DNA of 64,000 nt from Flavobacterium aquicola. GTDB lineage: Bacteria > Bacteroidota > Bacteroidia > Flavobacteriales > Flavobacteriaceae. Position 1 is the first letter of the stretch, and each line of letters begins with the position of its first letter. The notes beneath the pieces are model-generated. The model saw only the letters and a list, made by a program, of their open reading frames with translations, was not told where the DNA came from and did no database searches. A program made the position numbers and the translations under genes. Location of the stretch: contig NZ_QUNI01000007.1 in NCBI RefSeq assembly GCF_003385115.1, forward strand, positions 62,001 to 126,000, read 5' to 3'. Positions 55,601 through 64,000 of the stretch are shown one piece after another.

Positions 55601-58600
55601 GATCTAAAGTTTATGTTGTTATTATTGTAGTCATAAAAATCTAATGCACCCCAAGCCATTTTGCTAAACTGATCTAAAGAGCTGTCATACATTGATGCCA
55701 AAATTTCAGCTTCGGATTTAGTATTGGAAGCACTCAATTTAAATGACCAATTTTCATTGCTTCCCGGCTGGATTTTGCTTCTGAAACTTTCTACCGAAAA
55801 ATCCATTTTGGGTTCATCAAATTTTAAAAACACTTCTAATTGATCATAGAAAGTCTGATTTTCAAAAACACTTTCGAAACCAATCCGCAATGATTTTTCG
55901 AATTCTTTTTGAAGCGGAATCGTGATTGTAGTCTGGTGATTTTCTAAGACAATATTTTTTTCAAAAAATGTACTGTTTTTATAATTGGCAGTGGTGTGAA
56001 TATTATGCAAAGTATCCAATATTGATCGAAGCTGAACTGTCACAAAGCCATCTTTCTTTGGGTCTTTATTGATCTGCTCTACAGTGAATAATTTATTTGG
56101 ACTGAATTTATTTTTACTTTGTATGATCGAAAAATTAGAAACTGTTTCAATAGGATTTTCATAACTGTCTTTTGCTGAAAATACTACTTTATAATTTCCA
56201 GATTGATAATTTGTGATGAAATCGAGTGCGAGATTTTTGTCTTTTCCTGTATCTATTTTTTTAGAAAAAACCAGCGTTTCTGCAGGCTTCTCAGCACTTC
56301 CTGAATCGTTAATTTCGTACGGAAATAATTTTTCAAAATCGGCGTTCGAAATGGTGTTGATTTCAGGATACAGAAAAATTCTGGATTTGAATTTTTTTGG
56401 CACTGGACTTATAAAATATACCTTGATTTCTCCTTTTACAGCTTTAAATTCTCCATTGAGATTCGTGCTGTTAAGTATAACTTCATTCTTGTTTTTAGTT
56501 TCGATTATATTTGGTAGTGAAGCCGTTAATACCAGATCATGATAACCTACTTTAATGGTTGTTACAGCAGTATGTGTTTCTCCATTTATGTCGGTAACGC
56601 TTGCGTTTATTCGGTAATTAAAAACAGGAAGCAGTTCTTTGCTTGCATTTTTTGACGGTTTTGCAACAAAATCAATTGCAAATTTCCCGGAAGCATCCGT
56701 TTTGGTTTCACTGCTCACTAAAATTTCTTCGGGTTCGTTGCTGTAATAACTTCTGAAAGAATTTGTAAAACGGGTTATCGTGTATGTTACTTTTGCATCC
56801 GAAATACTGCTTCCCGAAAATGCTTTGGCAGTTCCTTTTACGGTAACGGATTGATTTACCTGAAAGCTTTCTTTTTTAGGTTCGAAAATTACTTCAAACT
56901 TTGGGCGTTTGTATTCTTCTACTCTGAAATAAATTGATGAGTTTTCAAAATCCACGTCTTCCCAAAAGGGATGTTCGTCTTTTATTTTATCATAAGAGGC
57001 ATCTTTTTCGATATCACTAGGTTCTTCTGCTTCAATCCTAAAATCTCCTGTTAAACCATTTTTTGGCAGAACAAATTCACCCGAAAAAGAGCCAAATTCA
57101 TTTGTTGTAACCTCAAACTCTTTAAAATTGGTGTAATTAGGGTCCTCAATGATTATTTTGAATGAAGTATTTGCGACAATACTGGATTTGTTTTTCTTTT
57201 TTTGAATGGCAATTCCTTTGTAATAAACAGTCTGTCCCGGACGATAAATGGCGCGGTCCAAGTAAAATTCTACTTTTCCTCTGAAGCTTTCGTCTTCGTC
57301 ATTTTCTGAATAATCGGAAGCATAGGCGAGATAATTTTTGGCAATCAAAATGGTGTCATTCGCTGTTGTCAGCAGAATTGGATACGGATTGTAGTTACTG
57401 TTTTTGTTTTCTTTTGGTTTATAGTTTGCTAAGCCATCTTCATTGGTTTTTATGTCAAAATAACTTGATTTTAAAGAAACATTCTCCATCGGTTTCCCTG
57501 TTTTTCTGTCGAGAACAGTGTAACATTCGTTGCCATTTTTTGAATTTGCTAAAACCGAAATGTTTGATACGGTAATGGTTTCGTAACCAAAACCCTTTTT
57601 GTCTTTAGAGTCGGATTCGCTCTCAAAATAAACGAGATAACTGCCGGTTTCCAGCTGAGGTAAAAGAACTTCGGTGGTGTATTCAAAATAATCTTTTTTA
57701 TCAATAAGCTGATAATTTTTAGTGACTGTCGGTTTTTTAGTAGTTACAATCTTCGCAGCCAAACTGTCTTTTTTATTTGGTGTGTTATAGAATTCTGCAA
57801 TTTTGCTGTAGTCTATTTTAAAAAAGGAAATTGTTAAGTTGCTGGAGTTTTTATATCGAATAAAAGCTCTGCTATTTTCATTACTATAGATATATTTTTG
57901 AAGTTCAGCCTGTATGTTTTTTGAAAGCAGTTCTTCTTTCTTTTGAACCGCCATTTTGTAGGCGTTCGAATTATTGTTGCTCTTCAAAACGTTTTCTAAT
58001 TCAGAAACTGCCTTGGTGTTGTAATCAGGATGCGATCCTTTGGAAGCTAATCTGGAGTAAATATTCGCTTTTTCCAATTGAATTTTCTGAAGTTCAATTG
58101 CTTCTTTTGTCTCTTTTTCAAGGGTAATTAAAGCGTTCAATAAGTCTTCATCTGATTTTATAAGGTATTGAGAGCAAAATAATATGCGTTCCAATTTGTT
58201 TTCAATAGAAGGAGCGTCATTTTCGAGCTTTTGAAACAATGAAAGCACTTTTTTAAGATTTTCATCTTTGATAAAATCGAGGTTTAGTTTTGTAAAGGAA
58301 TCGGTATTGCCTAAAAGAATGTTTTTATGAGCTTCATATTCTTTGGATTCAAACTGCCATTCATTAATTTTTGATTTGTAAAAAGAAATATTTTCTTTTA
58401 GTAAATAATCAAATAAATTTTCTTTTTTGAATTTTTCTAAGGTGAAAAAATCAAAAATAGGTTCGTAATTGCTAAGGGGAGTAGCTTTTAAAACAGCTTC
58501 GTTGTCGAGTGTTTTTTCAAATAATTTGGCAATGTCATTTTCAGTGATAACGTTTTTTGCTTCAGTCGTATCAGTAACCGCTTCAGTATCATCAGCTTCA

Positions 58601-58980
58601 GCAGAGGCTGTGTCAACAACCACAGCATAGGTTTCATAATCGTTATTAGAATCGTTCATACATTTGGCATAAATCAGATTCAAAATTGCTTTTGACGGTA
58701 TTGAAACCTGATTAATCTGCGTTTTCAAATCGGTTAAAATTAGTTTTTTTGCATTTTCGTCCAGCACTTGTCTGTACTTGGATTTAAAGAAAAAACATTT
58801 GATGATTTGTACCTCTTCTTTTTTGGCGAAAGCCTTTTTGTGAATTTTATCTACGATTTTATTAGCCGTTTTTACTTTGCCAAGATTTTCGTTTTCGATT
58901 ACCTTATTCCAGTTTTTTTCATAATTTTGAGCATAGAAAGAGGTGGAAATTAAAAAGAAGATAAATACTATATTTTTCAT
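52669..58980 (-). CDS. Alpha-2-macroglobulin-family protein with inserted TonB-plug domain
   Basis: 2103 residues with a signal peptide (about 1-17, cleaved after TSFYAQ). A helical N-terminal region (about 20-350) leads to macroglobulin domains (MG3-type [19 protein letters not shown] near 690; [16 protein letters not shown] near 580), the A2M domain ([41 protein letters not shown] near 1325) and a terpenoid-cyclase-like thioester domain with CAEQ (C1556). Between bait-side and A2M domain, residues about 1224-1313 form a TonB receptor plug-like segment: [64 protein letters not shown]. It probably acts as a periplasmic or outer-membrane protease trap. Confidence 0.85.
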   Translation of the reverse strand: MKNIVFIFFLISTSFYAQNYEKNWNKVIENENLGKVKTANKIVDKIHKKAFAKKEEVQIIKCFFFKSKYRQVLDENAKKLILTDLKTQINQVSIPSKAILNLIYAKCMNDSNNDYETYAVVVDTASAEADDTEAVTDTTEAKNVITENDIAKLFEKTLDNEAVLKATPLSNYEPIFDFFTLEKFKKENLFDYLLKENISFYKSKINEWQFESKEYEAHKNILLGNTDSFTKLNLDFIKDENLKKVLSLFQKLENDAPSIENKLERILFCSQYLIKSDEDLLNALITLEKETKEAIELQKIQLEKANIYSRLASKGSHPDYNTKAVSELENVLKSNNNSNAYKMAVQKKEELLSKNIQAELQKYIYSNENSRAFIRYKNSSNLTISFFKIDYSKIAEFYNTPNKKDSLAAKIVTTKKPTVTKNYQLIDKKDYFEYTTEVLLPQLETGSYLVYFESESDSKDKKGFGYETITVSNISVLANSKNGNECYTVLDRKTGKPMENVSLKSSYFDIKTNEDGLANYKPKENKNSNYNPYPILLTTANDTILIAKNYLAYASDYSENDEDESFRGKVEFYLDRAIYRPGQTVYYKGIAIQKKKNKSSIVANTSFKIIIEDPNYTNFKEFEVTTNEFGSFSGEFVLPKNGLTGDFRIEAEEPSDIEKDASYDKIKDEHPFWEDVDFENSSIYFRVEEYKRPKFEVIFEPKKESFQVNQSVTVKGTAKAFSGSSISDAKVTYTITRFTNSFRSYYSNEPEEILVSSETKTDASGKFAIDFVAKPSKNASKELLPVFNYRINASVTDINGETHTAVTTIKVGYHDLVLTASLPNIIETKNKNEVILNSTNLNGEFKAVKGEIKVYFISPVPKKFKSRIFLYPEINTISNADFEKLFPYEINDSGSAEKPAETLVFSKKIDTGKDKNLALDFITNYQSGNYKVVFSAKDSYENPIETVSNFSIIQSKNKFSPNKLFTVEQINKDPKKDGFVTVQLRSILDTLHNIHTTANYKNSTFFEKNIVLENHQTTITIPLQKEFEKSLRIGFESVFENQTFYDQLEVFLKFDEPKMDFSVESFRSKIQPGSNENWSFKLSASNTKSEAEILASMYDSSLDQFSKMAWGALDFYDYNNNNINFRSALGFDKTEIYVQNLNLESKPLEFQNEETKLKWFGFDINNSNYGFVMSFDDIKDKKVGYETIKGDPDAALTVEEAANAPAPKVDQVKFVKPALAKAEVAGLNEVVVVGYGTKKKDTLSAVSAVRIRGNTSVNGAVPLYIIDGEIASEEVFKNLKPSDILSIDVLKDAKATALYGSKAANGVIIITTKKALEALTQVKARKNLSETAFFFPNLKTDAKGKVSFNFTSPEALTAWKLRLMAHNKEAVAGYLEKTVITQKDLMVTPNFPRFFREKDSIVITAKVANVTNEAKTGIAVLQLFDATTMQTVDAKMNNTNTVKNFTIPAFGNTRVSWKIYIPEGLQGVQYKVLAKAGNFSDGEENILPVLTNNMLVTESIPIWVRENSKKEYTFENLKNNNSTTLRNHQFTLEYTSNPTWLAIQSLPYLMEYEHECAEQTFARFYANALASEIISSNPKISSLFEIWRKNGKLNSKLEENEELKSLMLAETPWLNDAQNEDEKKKNLALLFDLEKMKTSQQAAFDKLKQKQKPSGGFAWFDGNDESEYITRHILAGLGHLSKLNSNDETIEKIDEISEKGIPFIDSKFLEYHKTRTKNLKKTDKLIWLNPYSDLHYLYTRSFYLKDYPLNDTLKKATKLYLETAKKDWLNYSLYEKGMTALVLNRFEEKETAKKIIESLKETASNNEDWGMYWIANKSGWYWYQAPIETQALLIEAFAEVDNDTKSVDAMKVWLLKNKQTKNWPTTKSTTEAVYALLMQGTDWLSVKDNAVIKIGDEKIITKKLSENEKEAETGYIKLNWKADEVKKEMASVSIQNKSKVPGFGGVYWQYFEDLDKIKNNSGTNLSVAKELYIKKNTDKGPELQKITSKNKLKIGDLVTVRLVISAKEDMEFVHLKDMRASCFEPTDVLSGYEYKGGLGFYRSTKDVATHFFFDQINKGTYVLEYDIRVNNVGDFSNGITTIESMYAPEYTSHTKGIRVNVKN

Positions 58981-59074
58981 AAGTTAGCTTTTATATACTA
59001 AGAGGGATATTATTTAAAAATGGTTGGGAGACAAATAAATTATTGTGTCCAAATTACTAAATTTCACTTAAACA

Positions 59075-59106
59075 TTGCTGAAATTTCTCATGTTTTCTTA
59101 TTTTTG
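59075..59106 (+). promoter_or_regulatory. Candidate promoter of the TPR protein gene
   Basis: TTG (59075-59077), 21 bases, TATTTTTG (59099-59106). The ATG at 59110 is three bases on, so the mRNA would be nearly leaderless. Confidence 0.4.
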
Positions 59107-59109
59107 ATT

Positions 59110-59817
59110 ATGAAAAAAATACTAATTCTCCTTTTGTTATTTCCTATACTAATTTTGGCGCAGACTAATTTTGTGAAAGGCGAAAAATTATTCAAAGAGG
59201 AGAAGTTTGATGAAGCACAGCCTCTTTTGGAAGATTATTTAAAAAGCAATCCATATCATCTTAGGACTTTAGAATATTTAGGGGATATTGCTGGACATAA
59301 TAAGGTATGGGATAAATCTATTTATTATTATAAAAAGCTGAAAACGCTAAAACCTGCCGAAGCAAATTATTTTTATAAATATGGAGGGGTTTTAGGAATG
59401 AAATCTTTGGAAGTTAGTAAAATCAAAGCTTTGGGAATGATCGGAGAAGTGAGGTCATCCTTTGAAAAAGCCATCGAGTTAAATCCTAAACACATAGAAG
59501 CCAGGTGGGCACTCATTGAATTGAATCTGCAATTGCCGGGAATAGTTGGCGGAAGTGAATCCAAAGCTATTAAATACTCAAGTGAATTAAGGGAGTTGTC
59601 TCCTGTGGACGGTTATTTATCCCGAGGTCATATTGAAGAATATTTTAAAAGATACAGTGAGGCCGAACTTCAGTATAAAAGAGCTGTTTTAATAGGAGGT
59701 TCGAAGATTTGTTATCAGACATTGGCAGATTTTTATAAAAATAAAATGAAACAGCCCGATAAAGCCAATAAAGTTTGGGAAGAATATAAAAATAAAAATA
59801 GTAAGGTAATCAAGTAA
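59110..59817 (+). CDS. Exported tetratricopeptide-repeat protein
   Basis: 235 residues from the ATG at 59110; a longer frame begins at 59020 but would bury the signal peptide. Signal peptide about 1-17 (cleaved after LILAQ). At least four TPR-like helical repeats follow: FVKGEKLFKEEKFDEAQPLLEDYLKSNP, RTLEYLGDIAGHNKVWDKSIYYYKKLKTLKP, SSFEKAIELNPKHIEARWALIELNL, EAELQYKRAVLI. A scaffold role is likely. It precedes mpl on the same strand, 32 bases away. Confidence 0.82.
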   Translation: MKKILILLLLFPILILAQTNFVKGEKLFKEEKFDEAQPLLEDYLKSNPYHLRTLEYLGDIAGHNKVWDKSIYYYKKLKTLKPAEANYFYKYGGVLGMKSLEVSKIKALGMIGEVRSSFEKAIELNPKHIEARWALIELNLQLPGIVGGSESKAIKYSSELRELSPVDGYLSRGHIEEYFKRYSEAELQYKRAVLIGGSKICYQTLADFYKNKMKQPDKANKVWEEYKNKNSKVIK

Positions 59818-59849
59818 TTGATTTAGAATAAAAGCAATAAAGACATTAG

Positions 59850-61205
59850 ATGAAAACACATTTCATTGCCATAGGCGGAAGCGCAATGCACAACTTAGCA
59901 TTGGCATTACACAACAAAGGATATCAGGTTACAGGAAGTGACGATGCGATTTTTGAACCTTCTAAATCAAGATTAGAAAAAAAAGGTATTCTACCAGAAG
60001 AGCTGGGCTGGTTTCCAGAAAAAATCACCTCAGATATTGAAGCAATTATTCTTGGAATGCACGCCAAAGCTGATAATCCAGAACTTTTAAAAGCGCAGGA
60101 ATTAGGTCTTAAAATTTATTCGTATCCAGAGTTTTTATACGAGCAGTCCAAAAATAAAACCCGCGTTGTTATTGGCGGTTCCCATGGGAAAACAACTATA
60201 ACTTCGATGATTTTGCATGTTATGCATTATCAAAATATTGAAGTAGATTACATGGTTGGAGCTCAATTGGAAGGTTTTGATACGATGGTTCATCTTACTG
60301 AGGAGAATGATTTTATGGTTCTTGAAGGTGATGAATATTTGTCTTCACCAATTGATAGAAGACCAAAATTTCATTTGTATCAGCCAAATATTGCCTTGAT
60401 ATCTGGAATTGCTTGGGATCATATCAATGTGTTTCCAACGTATGATTTTTATGTAGAACAGTTTGAAATTTTTATCGATAAAATCACAAACGGCGGAATA
60501 TTGGTTTACAATGAAAATGATTCCGAAGTAAAACGTGTTGCTGAAGCTGCCACAAATCCAATTCGAAAATTGGCTTATCATACTCCAAAATACGAAGTAA
60601 AAGATGGAGTTACACTTTTGGAAACTCCAGAAGGACCAATGCCTATTGAAGTATTTGGTGCTCATAATTTAAATAATTTGGCTGGAGCCAAATGGATCTG
60701 CCAGAATATGGGGGTCGATGAAGCTGATTTCTATGAAGCCATTGCAAGTTTCAAAGGCGCTTCAAAACGTTTGGAAAAAATTGCCGAAGGAAAAGGAAAA
60801 GTTGCTTACAAAGATTTTGCACATTCGCCAAGTAAAGTTGCTGCAACTACCAAAGCAGTCAAAGAACAATATCCAAACCGTACCGTTGTGGCTTGTTTGG
60901 AACTACATACTTACAGCAGTCTGAACGCTGAGTTCCTGAAAGAATATGAAGGAGCGTTAGAATATGCTGATGTTGCAGTCGTTTTTTATTCTCCAGATGC
61001 TGTAAAAATCAAACAGCTGGAGGAAGTGACTTATGAGCAGATTGCAAAAGCTTTCAATAGAGAAGACTTAATTATTTACACTAATCCAACCGCTTTCAAA
61101 GAATATTTATTTAACCTAAATCTTGAAAATTCAGCTTTATTATTGATGAGTTCTGGTAATTACGGAGGTTTGAATTTTGATGAGGTAAAAGAATTAATTA
61201 GATAA
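59850..61205 (+). CDS. mpl: UDP-N-acetylmuramate:tripeptide ligase (Mpl)
   Basis: 451 residues, Mur-ligase fold. It joins recycled L-Ala-D-Glu-meso-DAP peptide to UDP-MurNAc. The N-terminal HFIAIGGSAMHNLALALHNKGYQVTGSDD, P-loop GGSHGKTT (109-116), VLEGDEYLSS and the late FAHSPSKVAAT are those of Mpl rather than MurC (IGGSAM start). It complements anmK earlier in the window for cell-wall recycling. Confidence 0.9.
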   Translation: MKTHFIAIGGSAMHNLALALHNKGYQVTGSDDAIFEPSKSRLEKKGILPEELGWFPEKITSDIEAIILGMHAKADNPELLKAQELGLKIYSYPEFLYEQSKNKTRVVIGGSHGKTTITSMILHVMHYQNIEVDYMVGAQLEGFDTMVHLTEENDFMVLEGDEYLSSPIDRRPKFHLYQPNIALISGIAWDHINVFPTYDFYVEQFEIFIDKITNGGILVYNENDSEVKRVAEAATNPIRKLAYHTPKYEVKDGVTLLETPEGPMPIEVFGAHNLNNLAGAKWICQNMGVDEADFYEAIASFKGASKRLEKIAEGKGKVAYKDFAHSPSKVAATTKAVKEQYPNRTVVACLELHTYSSLNAEFLKEYEGALEYADVAVVFYSPDAVKIKQLEEVTYEQIAKAFNREDLIIYTNPTAFKEYLFNLNLENSALLLMSSGNYGGLNFDEVKELIR

Positions 61206-61220
61206 TTTGCCAATCACATA

Positions 61221-61290
61221 ATTAGAAAATGTGCCAATTGCAATGCAGTTGGCATTTTTTTTGAATTATATCATTGACACATTTTCTAAT
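61221..61290. terminator. Nested hairpin with terminator after mpl
   Basis: Inner stem TGCCAATTGCA/TGCAGTTGGCA (61232-61254) is followed by TTTTTTTT; an outer pair ATTAGAAAATGTG (61221-61233) and CACATTTTCTAAT (61278-61290) overlaps it by two bases. It serves as a bidirectional terminator between mpl and the DUF1287 gene. Confidence 0.75.
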
Positions 61291-61298
61291 TCTCTAAT

Positions 61299-61931
61299 TT
61301 AAAGTTTTCTTTCATATTTATAATGCCCCACAATCTCATAACTAAATAAGCAATCCTCAAGATCTTGGCCTCCGCCAATATTGTGTACAATAAGATTTCG
61401 CTTTCCATCATGTGATTTTTTATTTGTGATGATGCCAATATGAGGCAATTTTCCATTAATCATCCAAGTTACTATTTCTCCGGTTTTGTAATCATCTGCA
61501 TTTTCTGAGACAGGTAATTTTATCCCTTTTCTTTCGAAAAAAACTTCCAAGTTTGGGACTCTTCGATGATCAATATTGGTATCGGTTTTTGTCATTCCCC
61601 ATTTTTTTAAATTTGGATATTCCGAGAAATTGGCTTTCATGTCTTCGTGGACCTCTTTTTGTAAATCAATTCCAAGTTTTCGATAAGCCCGAATAACTAC
61701 ATCTGTGCAGACACCTTTATTTTTTGGAATATCTCCGTTTGGATATTTTATCGAAAAATAAGATGAATCATAATCTATTGTGGGATCTATTATTGAGATT
61801 GCTGCTCTGGATAATTTATCTTCAAAACTTGTGGTGACAGTTTCTGTATTGATTGCCTGAATTTTATTTTTTTCCTTCTGGCTACAGCCAAAAAGTGATA
61901 TTGCGATTAAAAATACAGTTATTGATTTCAT
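61299..61931 (-). CDS. DUF1287 lipoprotein
   Basis: 210 residues with a lipoprotein signal (LISLFGC, Cys-16 as the probable lipidated residue). The DUF1287 domain (about 40-205) holds GVCTDVVIRAYRKLGIDLQKEVHEDM, with a Cys, and HIGIITNKKS and VHNIGGG with a His, matching an NlpC/P60-like Cys-His arrangement. A cell-wall amidase or peptidase role is possible but not shown. Confidence 0.8.
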   Translation of the reverse strand: MKSITVFLIAISLFGCSQKEKNKIQAINTETVTTSFEDKLSRAAISIIDPTIDYDSSYFSIKYPNGDIPKNKGVCTDVVIRAYRKLGIDLQKEVHEDMKANFSEYPNLKKWGMTKTDTNIDHRRVPNLEVFFERKGIKLPVSENADDYKTGEIVTWMINGKLPHIGIITNKKSHDGKRNLIVHNIGGGQDLEDCLFSYEIVGHYKYERKL

Positions 61932-62031
61932 TTTTTTGTTTAAAATTAAACATATTTACAATAGTATTTAAATTTAATTTGATTGAATTTTCTTCTTTTA
62001 TATGTAGATTAGCTGAATAAGATATTTTTAT

Positions 62032-62493
62032 ATGGATGCAAAGATTAATGTAATAAAAACAACAAGTAAAAACCCTGATTTTGTGTCGCTGATACAAACT
62101 TTTGATGTTTATTTATGGGATCGTTACCCTGAGCTCAAAAAGGATTATTGGGGCAATAATGTGATTGAGTTTAATACCAATGTTTTTATTGTTTATTTAG
62201 ATGAAAAAGCGGTTGCTTGCGGCTGTTTTAAAAAATATGATAAAGAGTCAGTAGAATTAAAACGGATGTTCGTTTTACCCGAGGCTAGGGGATTGGGTTT
62301 GGCTCAATTGGTAATTAAAGAGTTGGAGGCTGAAGCGAAGAATCAAGGTTTCAAAATTTTGATTTTAGAAACATTATACAAACAAAATGAGGCTATTAAT
62401 TTCTATCAAAAAACAGGATTTCACATAATAGCCAATTATGAACCTTATGTTGGTTTGGCAAATAGTGTTTGTATGAGTAAATCAATTATTTAA
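62032..62493 (+). CDS. GNAT-family N-acetyltransferase
   Basis: 153 residues. The acetyl-CoA motif is RMFVLPEARGLGLAQLVIKELEAEAK (R-x2-G-x-G/A), preceded by VACGCFKKYDKESVELKRM and followed by LETLYKQNEAINFYQKTGFHII. Acceptor unknown. It starts the plus-strand run leading to radC, six bases before it. Confidence 0.88.
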   Translation: MDAKINVIKTTSKNPDFVSLIQTFDVYLWDRYPELKKDYWGNNVIEFNTNVFIVYLDEKAVACGCFKKYDKESVELKRMFVLPEARGLGLAQLVIKELEAEAKNQGFKILILETLYKQNEAINFYQKTGFHIIANYEPYVGLANSVCMSKSII

Positions 62494-62498
62494 ATTAT

Positions 62499-63197
62499 AT
62501 GCCAATGGAACAAAACAGCCTACCGATCACGCATTGGGCGGAAGATGATAAGCCTCGTGAAAAATTAATGCTCAAGGGCAAAAGTGTTTTAAGCGATGCC
62601 GAATTGATTGCGATACTTATTGGTTCCGGAAATCGTAATGAATCGGCGGTGGATTTAAGCAAAAGAATTTTAGCTAGTGTCGATCATAATTTGAATGCTT
62701 TAGGAAAGTTGTCTATTGGTCAATTAATGAATTTTAAAGGAATCGGTGAAGCCAAAGCGATTTCGATAATTTCAGCTATGGAATTAGGGAGAAGAAGGAA
62801 AAGTGAAGATGTAATTGAGTTGTCCAAAGTAACTTCAAGTAAAGCTGTTTTTGAAATAATGCATCCAATAATTGGAGAGTTGTCTCATGAGGAATTTTGG
62901 GTTTTGTTTTTGAATAATTCGAATAAAATTCTCTTTAAAACACAATTAAGCAAAGGAGGAATGACCGGAACAATGGTCGATGTACGTATTGTTTTTAAAA
63001 TAGCTTTTGAGCAAAATGCAACTGCAATTATATTAACACACAATCATCCTTCTGGAAAATTACAAGCCAGTGATGCTGATATTCAAATTACAAAGAAGAT
63101 TAAAACTGCAGGACAGCAATTAGATATTCCTGTTTTAGACCATATAATTATTACTGAAAATGGCTATTATAGTTTTGCTGACGAAGGAATATTTTAA
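62499..63197 (+). CDS. radC: RadC-family JAB-domain protein
   Basis: 232 residues. A helix-hairpin-helix-containing N-terminal part (LSDAELIAILIGSGNRNESAVDLSKRIL, FKGIGEAKAISIISAMELGRR) and a JAB/MPN domain with the metal motif THNHPSGKLQASDAD (His-x-His-x10-Asp). Although named for DNA repair, no clear repair role is established for the family. Close to the GNAT gene upstream. Confidence 0.92.
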   Translation: MPMEQNSLPITHWAEDDKPREKLMLKGKSVLSDAELIAILIGSGNRNESAVDLSKRILASVDHNLNALGKLSIGQLMNFKGIGEAKAISIISAMELGRRRKSEDVIELSKVTSSKAVFEIMHPIIGELSHEEFWVLFLNNSNKILFKTQLSKGGMTGTMVDVRIVFKIAFEQNATAIILTHNHPSGKLQASDADIQITKKIKTAGQQLDIPVLDHIIITENGYYSFADEGIF

Positions 63198-63213
63198 AAA
63201 AGTTGTCCGTTTT

Positions 63214-63246
63214 AGACATTTGTCTTATATTTACAGTCAAATGTCT
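63214..63246. promoter_or_regulatory. Operator-like palindrome of the toxin-antitoxin pair
   Basis: AGACATTTG (63214-63222) and CAAATGTCT (63238-63246) form a 9-bp perfect inverted repeat around a candidate -7 region (TATATTTA), five bases before the antitoxin start, the place expected for antitoxin autoregulation. Confidence 0.6.
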
Positions 63247-63250
63247 TTTT

Positions 63251-63754
63251 ATGGAAGCGATAAAATTTAAATCGGGAGAAGCTATTGATAAAGCCGTAAG
63301 AGTTTTGGTTAATAGAGTAGAGCAGGAGCGAGGGTACAAACTGCTGAATAAGAATATTACTTATGATGAGTTTCTAAAAAACAGAATGCTGATTATACAC
63401 GCTATTCGCGAAGGGATTTCATATGATTTTTTTAATTTGATAAAAGAAATTACTCCTTTTAATGAGGAAGACTGGGCTTCTTTTTTAGGAATTTCCACTA
63501 AGTCTCTTCAAAGAAATAAGATCAAGGAAGATTTTATTTTTAAACCCTTGCAATCCGAAAAAATATTGGAATTGGCCGAGGTAACATCTTTAGGGAATAC
63601 CGTTTTTGATACCGAAGCGCAATTTTATTTATGGTTAAACACACCTTCATTTGCACTTGGAAATTTACAGCCAATAGAATTGCTCAAAGATTCCTATGGA
63701 AAAGAAATGGTGATCAATGAATTGAATAAAATTGATCAAGGTATTTTTGTGTAA
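63251..63754 (+). CDS. Xre/MbcA/ParS-type antitoxin (DUF2384)
   Basis: 167 residues from the ATG at 63251. A frame beginning at a TTG 48 bases earlier overlaps the operator, so the later start is chosen. The N-terminal Xre-like helical part (ISYDFFNLIKEITPFNEEDWASFLGISTKSLQRNKI) and the C-terminal toxin-binding domain (VFDTEAQFYLWLNTPSFALGNLQPIELLKDSYGKEMVINELNKIDQGIFV) match antitoxins of the RES toxin family. It shares the TAATG overlap with the downstream toxin gene. Confidence 0.87.
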   Translation: MEAIKFKSGEAIDKAVRVLVNRVEQERGYKLLNKNITYDEFLKNRMLIIHAIREGISYDFFNLIKEITPFNEEDWASFLGISTKSLQRNKIKEDFIFKPLQSEKILELAEVTSLGNTVFDTEAQFYLWLNTPSFALGNLQPIELLKDSYGKEMVINELNKIDQGIFV

Positions 63755-64000
63755 TGGAAGTTTTTCGATTGGCACGAAAAAAATATCCCATTGAATTATC
63801 GGGAAAAGGAGCTTCCATTTCGGGAGCACGGTGGAATTCAAAAGGGACAGAAATCATTTATTGTGCCCAAAGCAGGGCTTTGGCAATGGCCGAAGTTTTA
63901 GTACATCTTTCATTGGCAACTTTGCCTAGCGATTTTATGATGTTAACTATTGAAATCCCAGATGATATTTTTATTGAAATTCTAGATCTTAACAAAGTTA
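63754..64000 (+). CDS. RES-domain toxin (3' truncated by the window)
   Basis: 82 residues are visible from the ATG at 63754, which overlaps the antitoxin stop by one base. MEVFRLARKKYPIELSGKGASISGARWNSKGTEIIYCAQSRALAMAEVLVHL contains the RES-type Arg, Ser and the GARWNSKG segment. RES toxins degrade NAD+. The rest of the gene continues past the window. Confidence 0.85.
   Translation, partial: MEVFRLARKKYPIELSGKGASISGARWNSKGTEIIYCAQSRALAMAEVLVHLSLATLPSDFMMLTIEIPDDIFIEILDLNKV

Noticed and set aside
56213..58953. Several plus-strand frames inside the macroglobulin gene
   Set aside because: They are antisense shadows of a continuous 2103-residue gene with clear domains.

Overview
The window looks like chromosomal DNA of a Flavobacterium or close relative (Bacteroidota, Flavobacteriaceae). 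The evidence is AT-rich DNA, a large secreted protein ending in a type B sorting domain of the type IX secretion system, TonB and TonB-dependent receptor genes, Bacteroidota-type promoters (TTTG, about 20 bases, TAnnTTTG), and the hpt, adk, obgE neighbourhood. I saw no rRNA, tRNA or CRISPR.

Layout. 1-6400: the end of a Gfo/Idh/MocA oxidoreductase, then tonB, an amino-acid dehydrogenase, a chalcone-isomerase-like protein, anmK and an acyl-CoA dehydrogenase. 6500-13850: a Crp/Fnr regulator, an AhpD-like protein, a DUF1348/flavoprotein/AraC group, and a six-gene run (YHS, DoxX, DinB, NRDE, ATP-grasp, LysE-like). 13850-22300: GNAT, SDR, SprT-like and GDP-mannose synthesis genes, an MlaFE-type lipid transporter pair, a family 2 glycosyltransferase, a WG-repeat protein, a methyltransferase and a FabH-like synthase.

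22700-28900 is an accessory region. Six units, mostly single small genes and all on the minus strand, lie in a row. Four copies of a 116-128 bp repeat with inverted ends sit 7-22 bases after successive stop codons. This is the geometry of integron gene cassettes and attC sites, but no integrase is in the window. Two of the units are frameshifted. Next to them are a short coiled-coil ORF, an 87-bp tandem repeat rich in C and G runs, and nested hairpins.

28890-41900: a DUF3667 protein, gcvP, a UbiA-like membrane protein, an AAA/DUF4143 ATPase behind a perfect 62-bp palindrome, a GbsR-type regulator with two paralogous membrane proteins and two matching operator-like palindromes, an M3 peptidase, purE/purK and a HEAT-like protein. 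41930-52550: a TonB receptor, hpt, adk, a CBS-domain hemolysin-family protein, obgE, a T9SS-secreted protein, a GT-B glycosyltransferase and an LpxH-like phosphoesterase. 52669-58980: a 2103-residue alpha-2-macroglobulin with a TonB-receptor plug domain inserted in it. 59110-64000: a TPR protein, mpl, a DUF1287 lipoprotein, GNAT, radC, and an Xre/RES toxin-antitoxin pair cut by the window end.

Connections. anmK and mpl both serve recycling of cell-wall muropeptides. purE and purK catalyse adjacent purine steps, while hpt and adk handle purine salvage and nucleotide balance. The mlaE-mlaF genes overlap by four bases. Intergenic space is rich in palindromic, REP-like elements, some of which contain terminator hairpins.
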